Position numbers and translations under genes: made by a program
The notes under the pieces: model-generated
Seen by the model: only the letters and a program-made list of their open reading frames with translations
Databases searched by the model: none
Told to the model about the DNA's origin: nothing
In this document: positions 35,238-45,700 of the stretch, one piece after another
Numbering within the stretch: position 1 is the stretch's first letter
How the letters are laid out: each line of letters starts with the position of its first letter
Assembly (NCBI RefSeq): GCF_032918005.1
Contig: NZ_CP136628.1
Coordinates: 4,449,501-4,513,500, forward strand
Source of the DNA: Bradyrhizobium sp. NDS-1
Lineage (GTDB): Bacteria > Pseudomonadota > Alphaproteobacteria > Rhizobiales > Xanthobacteraceae
Direction of reading: 5' to 3'
Length of the DNA: 64,000 bases

Positions 35238-38081
35238 ATGGCACAGGCACGCCGCGAGATCTCGAAGCCCGCGATGGGCCATTGCGGCACCCGCCGGGAG
35301 CGCCTCCTTACGCGGTATTTCGCAGGTTCATTGGTCCTTTCGGCAGCACTGCTGGCAGGCCAGTCGGCACAGGCGGATTGCACGCCGCAGGCGGCAGGCC
35401 AATCGAACCTCGTCGCAACCTGCACCGGAACGACCCTCAATCAGGGCGGTGGCGCGCCGGGAACAAGCGCCGGCGCCAATGGCTACGGCACCGGTGCAGA
35501 GAACGCGACCGTCACGGTCGCAAGCGGCGCCTTGGTTTCCGGAACGGCCGCCAATGCGCGAGGTATCTATCTCGGCCAGGGAACCGTCATCAACAATAGC
35601 AGTGCGACCATCGCAGGCGATCGATCCGGAATCGCCACGACCGGCAGCAATCCGCTTACGGTCACCAATTCGGGCACCATTCAGGGCTCTGGTTTTGGTA
35701 TCGACGGACTGGGACAGACCACAGTCACCAACAACGCTGGCGCGACGATCACCGGGACGGCGTACGGGGTTTCCGGCACGACGCTGAACCTCACGAACCA
35801 GGGGACCATCACCGGCACCGACGCGAGTGGCGCCGCCGGATTCTTCGGCAGCACGATCACGAATTCTGCGGGTGGTAGCATTACCGGAGGAGCCTATGGA
35901 GTACGGGTCAACCAGGCGGGCCTTGTCACCAACTATGGCACGATCGCCGCCGTCGGATCCGCCGTGGCAGCCCCTCAGGCCGGCGTCGGCGTAGGCTCTA
36001 ATTCGACCATCAACAATTTCGCCGGCGCCACCATCTCCAGCGGAAGCCAGGCAGCAGTCACGGTCGGTTCCGGTAGCGTGATCTACAACACCGGGACGAT
36101 CGCCGGCTTCGTCTACGGTGTTCAGGCTCTCGGCGGAGGCGTCTCGATGCACAACGCGGGCAGTCTCAGCGCCGTCGTATTCGATGGCAACACACAGGCC
36201 ATCAACGCCATTCTCTTCACTGGAACCGGCAATACCCTGACGCTGGCGCCCGGATCGAACATCTCGGGCGCGGCAATCGGTACCGGAGCCGACACCCTCG
36301 AGCTCGGCGGCAGCGGCGCGGCGACTTTCGACGTCTCGCAGATCAATTCAACCGGGCAGTATCGCGGCTTCGGCACCTTCAACAAGGTCGGCGACTCCAC
36401 CTGGAGCTTGACTGGCACCAGCAGCTTTGCCGGTCCGGTCAACGTGGACAGCGGCACATTGCTGGTCAACGGCGACATTTCGTCCGCGAGCGGCGTCGCG
36501 GTGAACTCGGGCGGTACACTCGGCGGCACCGGCACCGTCGCCAACGTCATCGTCAACGGCGGTACGCTCGCGCCCGGCACTTCGATTGGAACGCTGACGG
36601 TTGCCGGCAGCCTTTCTCTCACCGCGGCATCGACTTATCTCATCGACGTTTCCCCGTCTTCTTCAGACCGCATCAATGCCACCGGCGGCGCAACGCTCGG
36701 CGGGGCGGCAGTGCAGGCATCGTTCGCGGCAGGAAGCTACGTCTCGAGGCAATACACGATCCTCACCGCCGCAGGTGGCGTCAGCGGGACATTCGGCGCT
36801 CTCACCACCAACCTGTCGCCCAACTTCAGCACGAGCCTGAGCTACGATGCCAACGACGTCTATCTCGACCTGGTTCTCAACTTCGCCATTCCGGGTGGTC
36901 TCAATGCCAACCAGCACAACGTCGGCAACGCGCTGACGAGCTTCTTCAATGCCAATGGCGGCATTCCTGCGGTCTACAGCATGCTGACTCCGGCCGGCTT
37001 GACCCAGGCTTCGGGCGAGGCCGCCACCGGCAGCCAGCAGGCGACGTTCAACGCGATGAACCAGTTCATGGGCGTCCTCACCGATCCGTTCATCACCGGA
37101 CGGGGCGAGACGGCGACGTCCTCGGCGACGTCGTCCTTCGCGGCCAGCGATGCGCGCCGTGGGGCATCCCGGCCCGAACGCGATGCCTATGCCGTGATGT
37201 TCGCGAAGGCGCCTGTCGCGCAGGTCCATGATCCCCGCTGGCGCGTGTGGGCGGCCGGCTTCGGCGGCGCGCAGACGACCGATGGACATGCGGCGCTCGG
37301 CAGCAACACATCGACCAGCCGCCTTGCGGGGGTCGCCGTCGGCGCCGACTACCGCTTTTCTGCGGACACGGTCGCCGGTTTCGCGCTCGCAGGCGGCGGC
37401 ACGAGCTTCTCCGTCGAGAACAGCGGCTACGGTCGATCCGATCTGTTTCAGGCCGGCGCGTTCGTGCGCCACAGATCCGGTGCAGCCTACGTCTCGGCGG
37501 CGCTTGCCTACGGCTTTCAGGCCATCACCACGGACCGCATCGTGACGATCGCGGGCCTTGACCGGCTGCACGCCGAGTTCAATGCGAATGCCTATTCAGG
37601 CCGTTTCGAGGGCGGCTATCGCTTTGCGACGCCCTGGCTGGGCGGCCTTGGCCTGGCGCCCTACGCTGCGGCCCAGTTCACCACGTTCGATCTGCCTGCC
37701 TACGTAGAGTCGGCGCTGGCGGGCACGCCGGTGTTTGCGCTCGCCTATGGCTCGAAGAGCGTCACCGACAGCCGCAGCGAGCTCGGGTTTCGCAGCGACA
37801 AATCGTATGCCCTGGCTGGTGCGATGCTGACGCTGCGCGGCCGGCTAGCCTGGGCGCATGATTTCAACACCGACCGCGCGGCCACCGCGACATTTCAAGC
37901 CTTGCCGGGTGCGAGCTTCGTCGTCAACGGCGCCGCCCAGCCGCGGGATTCCGCGCTGACCAGTGCATCGGCCGAGGTACGGTGGACGAACGGCTGGTCC
38001 GCCGCCGCAACGTTCGAAGGCGAATTCGCGGATGCAATGCGCAGCTATGCTGGCAAGGGCGTGGTCCGCTACTCTTGGTAG
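35238..38081 (+). CDS. Autotransporter (type Va) with beta-helical passenger
   Basis: A 947-residue surface protein. After an extended N-terminus and signal peptide (hydrophobic YFAGSLVLSAALLAG, cleavage near AQA-DC) comes a passenger of about 600 residues. It has many NNSATI/VTNSGTI/NQGTITG/NTGTIAG-type repeats typical of right-handed beta-helix strands, then a PATR-like stretch (FNKVGDSTWSLTGTSSFAGPVNVDSGTLLVNG). The C-terminal 290 residues form the autotransporter beta-barrel (WRVWAAGFGGAQTTDG ... SYAGKGVVRYSW, ending in aromatic W). Adhesion or aggregation is the usual role. Start ATG 35238 is a guess; longer in-frame starts exist. Both flanks are regulators. Confidence 0.92.
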   Translation: MAQARREISKPAMGHCGTRRERLLTRYFAGSLVLSAALLAGQSAQADCTPQAAGQSNLVATCTGTTLNQGGGAPGTSAGANGYGTGAENATVTVASGALVSGTAANARGIYLGQGTVINNSSATIAGDRSGIATTGSNPLTVTNSGTIQGSGFGIDGLGQTTVTNNAGATITGTAYGVSGTTLNLTNQGTITGTDASGAAGFFGSTITNSAGGSITGGAYGVRVNQAGLVTNYGTIAAVGSAVAAPQAGVGVGSNSTINNFAGATISSGSQAAVTVGSGSVIYNTGTIAGFVYGVQALGGGVSMHNAGSLSAVVFDGNTQAINAILFTGTGNTLTLAPGSNISGAAIGTGADTLELGGSGAATFDVSQINSTGQYRGFGTFNKVGDSTWSLTGTSSFAGPVNVDSGTLLVNGDISSASGVAVNSGGTLGGTGTVANVIVNGGTLAPGTSIGTLTVAGSLSLTAASTYLIDVSPSSSDRINATGGATLGGAAVQASFAAGSYVSRQYTILTAAGGVSGTFGALTTNLSPNFSTSLSYDANDVYLDLVLNFAIPGGLNANQHNVGNALTSFFNANGGIPAVYSMLTPAGLTQASGEAATGSQQATFNAMNQFMGVLTDPFITGRGETATSSATSSFAASDARRGASRPERDAYAVMFAKAPVAQVHDPRWRVWAAGFGGAQTTDGHAALGSNTSTSRLAGVAVGADYRFSADTVAGFALAGGGTSFSVENSGYGRSDLFQAGAFVRHRSGAAYVSAALAYGFQAITTDRIVTIAGLDRLHAEFNANAYSGRFEGGYRFATPWLGGLGLAPYAAAQFTTFDLPAYVESALAGTPVFALAYGSKSVTDSRSELGFRSDKSYALAGAMLTLRGRLAWAHDFNTDRAATATFQALPGASFVVNGAAQPRDSALTSASAEVRWTNGWSAAATFEGEFADAMRSYAGKGVVRYSW

Positions 38082-38461
38082 GCCCACCGTCCGCGACATT
38101 GGCCGCTTCCGCTGGCCGTTGCGGCTCCGACATCTGCACGTCATAGAACGAAACATCCGCGCAGCCTTGCGGCAGGACCGCGGCGTCCCTGCTCGTCATG
38201 CTGGTGCGCCGCCCCACCTACCCGTCACATCATCCGGGTCCGGCCGGCCTTCGCTCCATTTTGCTGCAATCTTTCATCGAAGAGGACTGGCCTTAAGGGG
38301 GCATCCGCGCCGCTGCCGCGACCGACGCGACTTTCGCCAGGCGGAACTCCGGACCCCTATGCACTGCGCCGTGCATATCTAACCTTATCCAATCCAAAAT
38401 TGACCCGATGCGCGATTCACCTGTATCACCGTCGTGGGGACTTCGATTGCTGGGAAGTGTC
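38082..38461. other. Intergenic region between autotransporter and response regulator
   Basis: About 380 bp without a convincing ORF. It must hold the promoter of the downstream two-component pair. No strong hairpin or known operator was recognised. Confidence 0.45.
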
Positions 38462-38878
38462 ATGCCGCGTGTTCTCGTGGTTGATGACGATCCGATGGTC
38501 GGCGCGACCATCGAGGTCCTCCTCCAACGTCAGGGCTTCGACGTCACGCTGGCCGATGGCGGTGAAACAGGACTGGCTGCGCTGGAAACGCAGGCCTTTG
38601 AGGTGATGCTGGTTGACATCTTCATGCCGCATATGCGCGGCTTCGAGTCCATCCGCATCTTCCATGAGCGCGCGCCGGCTACTCCGCTGATCGCGATGTC
38701 CGGTTACGCCTTCGCGTCATCCGCCTCGCCCTCTCCCGATTTCCTCCGCATGGCGCTGGAGCTCGGCGCAACACGCTGCCTGCGCAAGCCGTTCACGCCC
38801 GACGCGTTGCTGACCGCCATCCGGGAATGCCTTACGGGCGAGAGCGCGCAACCGAAGGACAAGAAAGAAGCCCCTTGA
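38462..38878 (+). CDS. Single-domain response regulator
   Basis: A 138-residue receiver domain. Acidic pocket in VLVVDDDPMVG, phospho-acceptor Asp in VMLVDIFMPHMRGFES, Ser/Thr in IAMSGYAF, Lys in CLRKPFTPDALL. There is no output domain. ATG 38462 has a GGAAG site; an upstream in-frame ATG is less likely. Its stop overlaps the TTG start of the following hybrid kinase (TTGA), so it is probably a shuttle partner in the same relay. Confidence 0.9.
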   Translation: MPRVLVVDDDPMVGATIEVLLQRQGFDVTLADGGETGLAALETQAFEVMLVDIFMPHMRGFESIRIFHERAPATPLIAMSGYAFASSASPSPDFLRMALELGATRCLRKPFTPDALLTAIRECLTGESAQPKDKKEAP

Positions 38879-41112
38879 TTCCAACGCAGCGCGTCATTCT
38901 CGGTGCCGGACTTGCCATCCTCCTGATCATCACGGCAGCCTCGATCGCCCTCGACGTCAAGTCGCGGTCCGATGCGGCGTGGATCAATCAGACCGTCCAG
39001 GTGCAGAAGAAGATCTCCGACCTGCGTGTGCTGCTGCGCCGCTCCGAGAGTGCCGCGCGTGGCTACGAGCTCTACCGAAGCCAGGGCTTCAACGACGAGT
39101 TCCAGGCGGTGCGTGCCGAAATCACGCCGGCGCTGGCCGATCTCAAGCGCGGCGTGCGCGACGCTCCCGATCAGGTCGCGCTGTTGGAGGCCACCGAGCC
39201 GCTGGCGCTGCGCCGGATCGAGATTGCCGCCGACGCGATGCGGATGCGCGCCGAGAACGACCTGGCCGGCATCGCCGCGCTCCAGGGCAGGGCCGAGGGC
39301 CGCGGCCTCATGGACACGGTGATGCGCAATCTCGACCAGTTGAGCGCGGGGGAAGAACGCCTGCTCAAGGCGCGCTCCCAGGATTCGCGCCGCACCGGCA
39401 TCGTGCTGCTCGGCATCGACGTTGCGGGCGCTGTGCTGATCCTGCTCCTCGTCGCGCTGGTCATGCGCGAGAGCCAGCGCGCGACGGGGGAGCTCCAGAG
39501 CACGCTGACCGAGACCACGGCCGCCAAGGAAGCCCTCGCCGCCGCGGTAGCCGAGCGCACGGAGCATCTGGTCACCGCGCATGACGAGTTGCGTTTGTCG
39601 GTCAACGTGTTGCAAAGCACGTTTCACAGCATGGCGGAGGCGGTGCTGGTGATCGATACCGACGGCAATGTCCTGCTATCCAACCCGGCCGCCGAGCGCA
39701 TGCTGCTGCATCGCACCGGGATGAATTTGCGCAATTTGCGCGCGCTGTCCGACGTCTATCACGGCGACGGCGTCACGCCGCTGAAATCGGACGAGCTGCC
39801 CTCGGTGCGCGTGCTGCGCGGCGAGCAATTCGAAGACCTCGAGATGATCGTCCGCCCGCACAGCGGCGATCTTGCCCGCCATCTCATGATCAGCGGCCGG
39901 CCGATGCGAGATGGGCACGGCAACATCTCCGGCGCGGTTCTGGTCTATCACGACGCAACAGCCTCGCGGGAGACCGAGCGGCAGCTTTACCAGTCGCAGA
40001 AGCTGGACGCCATCGGCAAGCTGACCGGCGGGGTCGCGCACGACTTCAACAACATGCTGACCGTCATCTCCGGCAACACGGAGACGCTGGTGGAGAGCCT
40101 GAAGGGCCAGCCCGAGCTCCAGCGCACGGCGCGCCTGATCGACGACGCCGCCGAGCGCTGCGCCGAGCTGATCCAGCATCTGCTCGCCTTTGCGCGCCGT
40201 CAGCCGCTCGAGCCGCGCAACGTCGAGATCAACGCCGCGGTGGCGGACATCGCAAAGCTCCTGCGCCCGACCCTCGGCGAGCAGATCCAGATCGAGACCG
40301 TGCTCGAACCGGGCCGGATGACCGCCCACATCGATCCGTCCCGGCTCACCAATGCCGTGCTCAACATGGCCATCAACGCGCGCGACGCCATGCCGAACGG
40401 CGGCAAGCTGCTGCTGGAAACCCACCGCGTCGTGCTGGACGAGGCCTATGCACAGGCCAATGCCGACGTGACAGCCGGGCCTTACGTGATGCTCGCGGTC
40501 AGCGACACCGGCACCGGCATGTCGGTAGAAACCCAGCAAAAGGCGTTCGAGCCGTTCTTCACCACAAAGGAGGTCGGCAAGGGCTCGGGCCTCGGGCTCT
40601 CCATGGTCTACGGCTTCGTCAAGCAGTCCGGCGGTCACATCAAGATCTACAGCGAGGAAGGCCACGGCACCACGATCAAGCTCTATCTGCCGCCGGGCGA
40701 AGGTACGACGGACGTGGCAGCGGCCGTCGCGCCGCAGGCCGAAGGCGGCGCCGAGACCATCTTCGTCGTCGAGGACGACAATCTCGTGCGCAACTTCGTC
40801 ACCGCGCAGCTCCAGAGCCTGGGCTACAAAACGGTGGCGGCGTCCGATGGCCCAAGCGCGCTGGAATTGATCGATGCCGGCGAGCCGTTCGACCTGCTGT
40901 TCACCGACGTCGTCATCCCCGGCGGAATGAGCGGGCGCGTGCTCGCCGAAGAGGTGGCCAGGCGCCGGCCCGGCGTGAAGGTGCTCTATACCTCCGGCTA
41001 CACGGACAACGCCATCGTCCACCACGGCAAGCTGGATGACGGCGTGCTGCTGCTGACGAAACCCTACCGGAGAAACCAGCTCGCCGAGATGATCCGGAAG
41101 GCGCTGGGCTAG
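38875..41112 (+). CDS. Hybrid sensor kinase (CHASE3-PAS-HisKA-HATPase-REC)
   Basis: A 745-residue membrane sensor. I place the start at TTG 38875, which overlaps the preceding stop codon; the upstream ATG lies inside the response regulator gene. Two membrane segments (about residues 7-27 and 180-202) flank a periplasmic CHASE3-like domain (RRSESAARGYELYRSQ). A PAS domain (about 245-360: MAEAVLVIDTDGNVLLSNPAAERML), HisKA (LTGGVAHDFNNMLTVISGN, phospho-acceptor His), GHKL ATPase (NMAINARDAMPNGG, DTGTGM, GKGSGLGLSMVYGF) and a C-terminal receiver (VVEDDNLVRNF, Asp in LLFTDVVIPGGMSG) follow. The signal is unknown. Confidence 0.92.
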   Translation: MIPTQRVILGAGLAILLIITAASIALDVKSRSDAAWINQTVQVQKKISDLRVLLRRSESAARGYELYRSQGFNDEFQAVRAEITPALADLKRGVRDAPDQVALLEATEPLALRRIEIAADAMRMRAENDLAGIAALQGRAEGRGLMDTVMRNLDQLSAGEERLLKARSQDSRRTGIVLLGIDVAGAVLILLLVALVMRESQRATGELQSTLTETTAAKEALAAAVAERTEHLVTAHDELRLSVNVLQSTFHSMAEAVLVIDTDGNVLLSNPAAERMLLHRTGMNLRNLRALSDVYHGDGVTPLKSDELPSVRVLRGEQFEDLEMIVRPHSGDLARHLMISGRPMRDGHGNISGAVLVYHDATASRETERQLYQSQKLDAIGKLTGGVAHDFNNMLTVISGNTETLVESLKGQPELQRTARLIDDAAERCAELIQHLLAFARRQPLEPRNVEINAAVADIAKLLRPTLGEQIQIETVLEPGRMTAHIDPSRLTNAVLNMAINARDAMPNGGKLLLETHRVVLDEAYAQANADVTAGPYVMLAVSDTGTGMSVETQQKAFEPFFTTKEVGKGSGLGLSMVYGFVKQSGGHIKIYSEEGHGTTIKLYLPPGEGTTDVAAAVAPQAEGGAETIFVVEDDNLVRNFVTAQLQSLGYKTVAASDGPSALELIDAGEPFDLLFTDVVIPGGMSGRVLAEEVARRRPGVKVLYTSGYTDNAIVHHGKLDDGVLLLTKPYRRNQLAEMIRKALG

Positions 41113-42009
41113 CTACCGCGTCGCCAGCACCACCGCCGCCAGCGTGAAGATCAGCGCCGCGATCTGTCCCGGCCCGAGCGGCTCGTGCAGCGCGATGGCC
41201 GAGGCGACGACGCCGATGACCGGCACCGCCATCGTCCCGATCGCGGCCACCGAGGCCGGCAGCCGCGCCAGCGCGGCGAACCAGCTCACATAGGCGATGC
41301 AGAACTGCACCACCGTCGAATAGACCAGCAGCCACCAGCCGAGCGGCGTCACGTTCGACAGATGCGTGGTCTCGACCAAGAGGCCGATGATCGAGATCGG
41401 CAGGCAGCCGATCCCGATCTGCCAGGCCGCGGCGGTGATCGGCGGCAGATGGATCGGGTACTTCTTGGAGAACACCGTGCCGACGGCAAAGCCGAACGCG
41501 CCGGCGAGCGCCATGATGATTCCAGGCAGCTTCTCGACGCTGGCGGTGATGCCGTTGCCGCCCATGATCGAGGCGAGCCCGACAAAGGCCATGACGAGCC
41601 CGAGCGTGCGGATCAGCGTCGGCCGCTCGCCCAGCACCGGCCAGGCGATGATCGAGGCCCAGACGGGCATGGTGTAGGCGATCAGCGCCGCCTCGCTCGC
41701 CGGCAGCCAGAGCAGCGCCAGGCCCATCAGCACCATCCAGCCGGTGACGTTGAGCGCGGCGGCGGTGATGAGGCGCGGCCAGATCGCCGGGTCGACCTTC
41801 AGGCTCTGCCGGCGCATGACCGCGAGCAGTGCCAGCAGCACCGCGCCCAGCACCCCGGTGACGCCACGGAGCGTCAGCGGCGGCAGCTCGGAGAGCAGGA
41901 ATTTGGTCACCGGCCAGTTGAAGCCCCAGCCGATCGAGGTGATCGCGAGGAACATCAGGCCGGCCGGGGCGATGCGCGCTCGCGCATCCCGGCGGGTCGA
42001 ATCAAGCAT
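41113..42009 (-). CDS. EamA/DMT-family transporter
   Basis: A 298-residue inner-membrane protein with about ten hydrophobic segments arranged as two EamA repeats (LAITSIGWGFNWPVTKFLLSELPPLTLRG in the first; ALAGAFGFAVGTVFSKKY in the second). EamA proteins export or import metabolites; no substrate is predictable. ATG 42009 is used; an in-frame upstream ATG would add 24 polar residues. It is convergent with the hybrid kinase and divergent from nrdJ. Confidence 0.9.
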   Translation of the reverse strand: MLDSTRRDARARIAPAGLMFLAITSIGWGFNWPVTKFLLSELPPLTLRGVTGVLGAVLLALLAVMRRQSLKVDPAIWPRLITAAALNVTGWMVLMGLALLWLPASEAALIAYTMPVWASIIAWPVLGERPTLIRTLGLVMAFVGLASIMGGNGITASVEKLPGIIMALAGAFGFAVGTVFSKKYPIHLPPITAAAWQIGIGCLPISIIGLLVETTHLSNVTPLGWWLLVYSTVVQFCIAYVSWFAALARLPASVAAIGTMAVPVIGVVASAIALHEPLGPGQIAALIFTLAAVVLATR

Positions 42010-42282
42010 GAGGGCAGTCCGGCAAAATGGAACGTCAGCTTGGCGCGGATTCGCCGGGCAAACCACCACCCTGCCGGACATGCCTGCCCTCGCCTTCCGT
42101 AGGGCTACGTGAGTCCTGCTGTGGCAACCCCATCGCCTAAAAATATACCTGCCCTGTGAACAGCGGGATGAAGGCTCCGCATCACCACGGGATGCAAATT
42201 TTTTCAGTTGGGAATCCCTGAGGACTCACTGATACTTGGCTCCAGAACAGGCGCGGGCTAGCCCCCTGTTATCCCCCACAAT

Positions 42283-42298
42283 CCACCATATTTAGTAT
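42283..42298. promoter_or_regulatory. Candidate NrdR box upstream of nrdJ
   Basis: CCACCATATTTAGTAT matches about 12 of the 16 positions of the NrdR consensus acaCwAtATaTwGtgt. NrdR represses ribonucleotide reductase genes when dATP is high. Only one box was found; NrdR usually binds a pair about 31 bp apart, so the call is tentative. Confidence 0.35.
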
Positions 42299-42323
42299 TT
42301 GATTCAGGAACTCGCACTAGTTC

Positions 42324-42352
42324 TTGACGGGCGCAGCGGAGAGTCCTAGCTT
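42324..42352 (+). promoter_or_regulatory. Candidate sigma70-type promoter for the nrdJ leader
   Basis: TTGACG (42324-42329) and TAGCTT (42347-42352) are separated by 17 bases. Transcription from here would give a leader of about 410 nt before the nrdJ ATG. Confidence 0.45.
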
Positions 42353-42772
42353 TCGGTCCGTTCGGCGCGAGTGAGTTTGCGTCCCGCCGGCACTCCCCCA
42401 AAGGGTCTCGCAAATCGACACTCCGCCCGCCAGCCAAAGGCAGCGGATGAGGGCTTGTCTGCCCTCGGATAGCGGGGCTTTTCGGGCGCCAGAACGGGCC
42501 GGCAACAGGCTCGCATGGCAATTGTTGAAGTGACTGTGGGGCGTTGAACGCATGTCGGGCCCATCCCTTTGGGGGCGGATGTGCCTGGACATGCCGGCGG
42601 ATGATCGATGCACGCATCGAAGAATCGCGTCGGGAGAACAAGGGCCGGGTCCACCGGCTGAACTGCGATGCCCGAGGCCGAATGGCCGAAGGAATTCGCG
42701 AAACGAAATGTCGACCCGGCACGCCCTCAACGAGGGGCGGGACCGGTCCAGAAATAAGGACGGGGCAAGACC
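42353..42772 (+). other. Long structured 5' leader of nrdJ
   Basis: About 420 bp without a convincing ORF. It holds several small stem-loops, the clearest being GAGGGC (42449-42454) pairing with GCCCTC (42461-42466), and many short G/C-rich inverted segments. I could not match the cobalamin-riboswitch B12 box here. Regulation of nrdJ by a structured RNA or by NrdR is possible, as is an sRNA released from the leader. Confidence 0.5.
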
Positions 42773-45700
42773 ATGCGGATTGAGCGGCGCCACACCAACT
42801 CGGGACAGTCACCTTACGCGGGAATCGATTTCCGCCTGACCACGTCGGAGATTCGCAATCCCGACGGCTCGGTCGTGTTCAAGCTGGAGAATGTCGAGGT
42901 CCCGACCGAATGGTCGCAGGTCGCCTCCGACGTGCTCGCCCAGAAATATTTCCGCAAGGCCGGCGTTGCCGCGCGCCTGAAGAAGGTCGAGGAGGAATCC
43001 GTCCCCTCCTTCCTGTGGCGCTCCGTGCCCGATACCGAGGCCCTCGCCGCGCTGCCCGAGAAGGAGCGCTATGTCAGCGAGCTCAGCGCAAAGCAGGTGT
43101 TCGACCGCCTCGCCGGCTGCTGGACCTATTGGGGCTGGAAGGGCAAGTATTTCTCGACCGACGAGGACGCCCAGGCCTTCTACGACGAGCTCCGCTACAT
43201 GCTCGCGATGCAGATGGTCGCGCCGAACTCGCCGCAATGGTTCAACACCGGTCTGCACTGGGCCTATGGCATCGACGGCCCCGGCCAGGGCCATTATTAC
43301 GTCGACCCCTTCACCGGCAAGCTGACCAAGTCAAAGTCGGCCTATGAGCATCCGCAGCCGCATGCCTGCTTCATCCAGGGCGTCGGTGACGACCTCGTCA
43401 ACGAGGGCGGCATCATGGATCTCTGGGTCCGCGAGGCCCGCCTGTTCAAGTACGGCTCCGGCACCGGCTCCAACTTCTCGCGCCTGCGCGGCGAAGGCGA
43501 AAAGCTCTCCGGCGGCGGCCGCTCGTCCGGCCTGATGAGCTTCCTCAAGATCGGCGACCGCGCCGCCGGCGCCATCAAGAGCGGCGGCACCACGCGCCGC
43601 GCGGCCAAGATGGTCGTCGTCGACGTCGATCACCCCGACATCGAGACCTATATCGACTGGAAGGTGAAGGAGGAGCAGAAGGTCGCCGCCCTCGTCACCG
43701 GGTCCAAGATCAACCAGAAGCACCTCAAGGCGGTGCTGAAGGCCTGCGTGAACTGCGAAGGCTCGGGCGATGATTGCTTCGACCCCGAGAAGAACCCTGC
43801 CCTGCGCCGCGAGATCAAGCTCGCGCGCCGCAGCCTCGTGCCCGACAACTACATCAAGCGCGTCATCCAGTTCGCCAAGCAGGGCTACAAGGACATCCAG
43901 TTCGAGACCTACGACACCGACTGGGACAGCGAAGCCTATCTCACGGTCTCCGGCCAGAACTCCAACAATTCGGTGTCGCTGAAGGACGATTTCCTCCGCG
44001 CCGTCGAGACCGACGGCGACTGGAATCTCGTCGGACGCACGACGAAGAAGATCACCAAGACCCTGAAGGCGCGCGACCTCTGGGAGAAAATCGGTTACGC
44101 CGCCTGGGCGTCGGCCGATCCGGGCCTGCACTTCAACACCACCATGAACGACTGGCACACCTGCAAGGCGTCCGGCGACATCCGCGCGTCGAACCCGTGC
44201 TCGGAATACATGTTCCTGGACGACACGGCGTGCAACCTCGCCTCGGCGAACCTGCTGACGTTCTACAACACCGAGACCAAGCGCTTCGACGTCGAGAGCT
44301 ATGAGCATCTCTGCCGGCTCTGGACCGTCGTGCTCGAAATCTCGGTGATGATGGCGCAATTCCCGTCGAAGGCGATCGCCGAGCTCTCCTACGAGTTCCG
44401 CACGCTCGGCCTCGGCTACGCCAACATCGGCGGCCTGCTGATGACCATGGGCCTGCCCTATGACAGCAAGGAAGGCCGTGCGATCGCCGGCGCGCTGACC
44501 GCCGTGATGACCGGCATCACCTACAAGACCTCCGCGGAGATGGCGGCCGAGCTCGGCACCTTCCCCGGCTACAAGAAGAACGCCGCGCACATGCTGCGCG
44601 TCATCCGCAACCACCGCCGCGCCGCCCATGGCCAGTCCAACGGCTACGAGGCGCTCAGCGTCAACCCGGTGCCGCTCGACCTCGTCTCCTGCCCGCAAGG
44701 AGATCTCGTCGGCCATGCCCAGGCGGCGTGGGATGCGGCGCTCGAGCTCGGCGAGAAGCACGGCTATCGCAACGCCCAGACCACGGTGATCGCGCCGACC
44801 GGCACGATCGGCCTCGTGATGGATTGCGACACCACCGGCATCGAGCCCGACTTCGCGCTGGTGAAATTCAAGAAGCTCGCCGGCGGCGGCTACTTCAAGA
44901 TCATCAACCGCGCGGTCCCCGCGGCGCTGCGCGCGCTCGGTTATCGCGAGAGCGAGATCGCGGAGATCGAAGCCTACGCCGTCGGCCACGGCTCGCTCTC
45001 CAACGCCCCCGGCATCAACGCCTCGACCCTGAAGGCCAAGGGCTTCACCGATGAAGCCATCGCCAAGGTCGAGAAGGCCCTGCCGACCGCCTTCGACATC
45101 AAGTTCGCCTTCAACAAGTGGACCTTTGGCGAGGACTTCATCCGCGACCAGCTCGGCATCGGCGCTGAAGCCATTGCCGCTCCGGGCTTCGACCTGCTCC
45201 AGGCCGTCGGCTTCACCAAGCGCGAGATCGAGGCGGCCAACGTCCACATCTGCGGCGCGATGACGGTGGAAGGTGCCCCGCACCTCAAGGCCGAGCACTA
45301 TCCGGTGTTCGACTGCGCCAATCCCTGCGGCAAGATCGGCAAGCGCTATTTGTCGGTCGAGAGCCACATCCGCATGATGGCAGCTAGCCAGCCCTTCATC
45401 TCGGGTGCGATCTCCAAGACCATCAACATGCCGAACGACGCCACGGTGGAGGACTGCAAGTCCGCCTACATGCTGTCGTGGAAGCTCGCCTTGAAGGCCA
45501 ACGCGCTCTATCGCGACGGCTCGAAGCTCTCCCAGCCGCTCAACTCGCAGCTCATCAGCGACGATGAGGACGAGGACGATGCGGTCGAGAGCCTCTACGA
45601 GAAGCCGATGGCGGCGCGTGCCACGCAGGTCTCGGAGAAGATCGTCGAGAAGCTGGTCGAGCGCATCATCGTGATGCGCGAGCGCGAGAAGATGCCGGAC

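Noticed and set aside
42353..42772. Cobalamin riboswitch in the nrdJ leader
   Set aside because: No recognisable B12 box (AGYCAGGAGACCTGCC-like) was found by eye.
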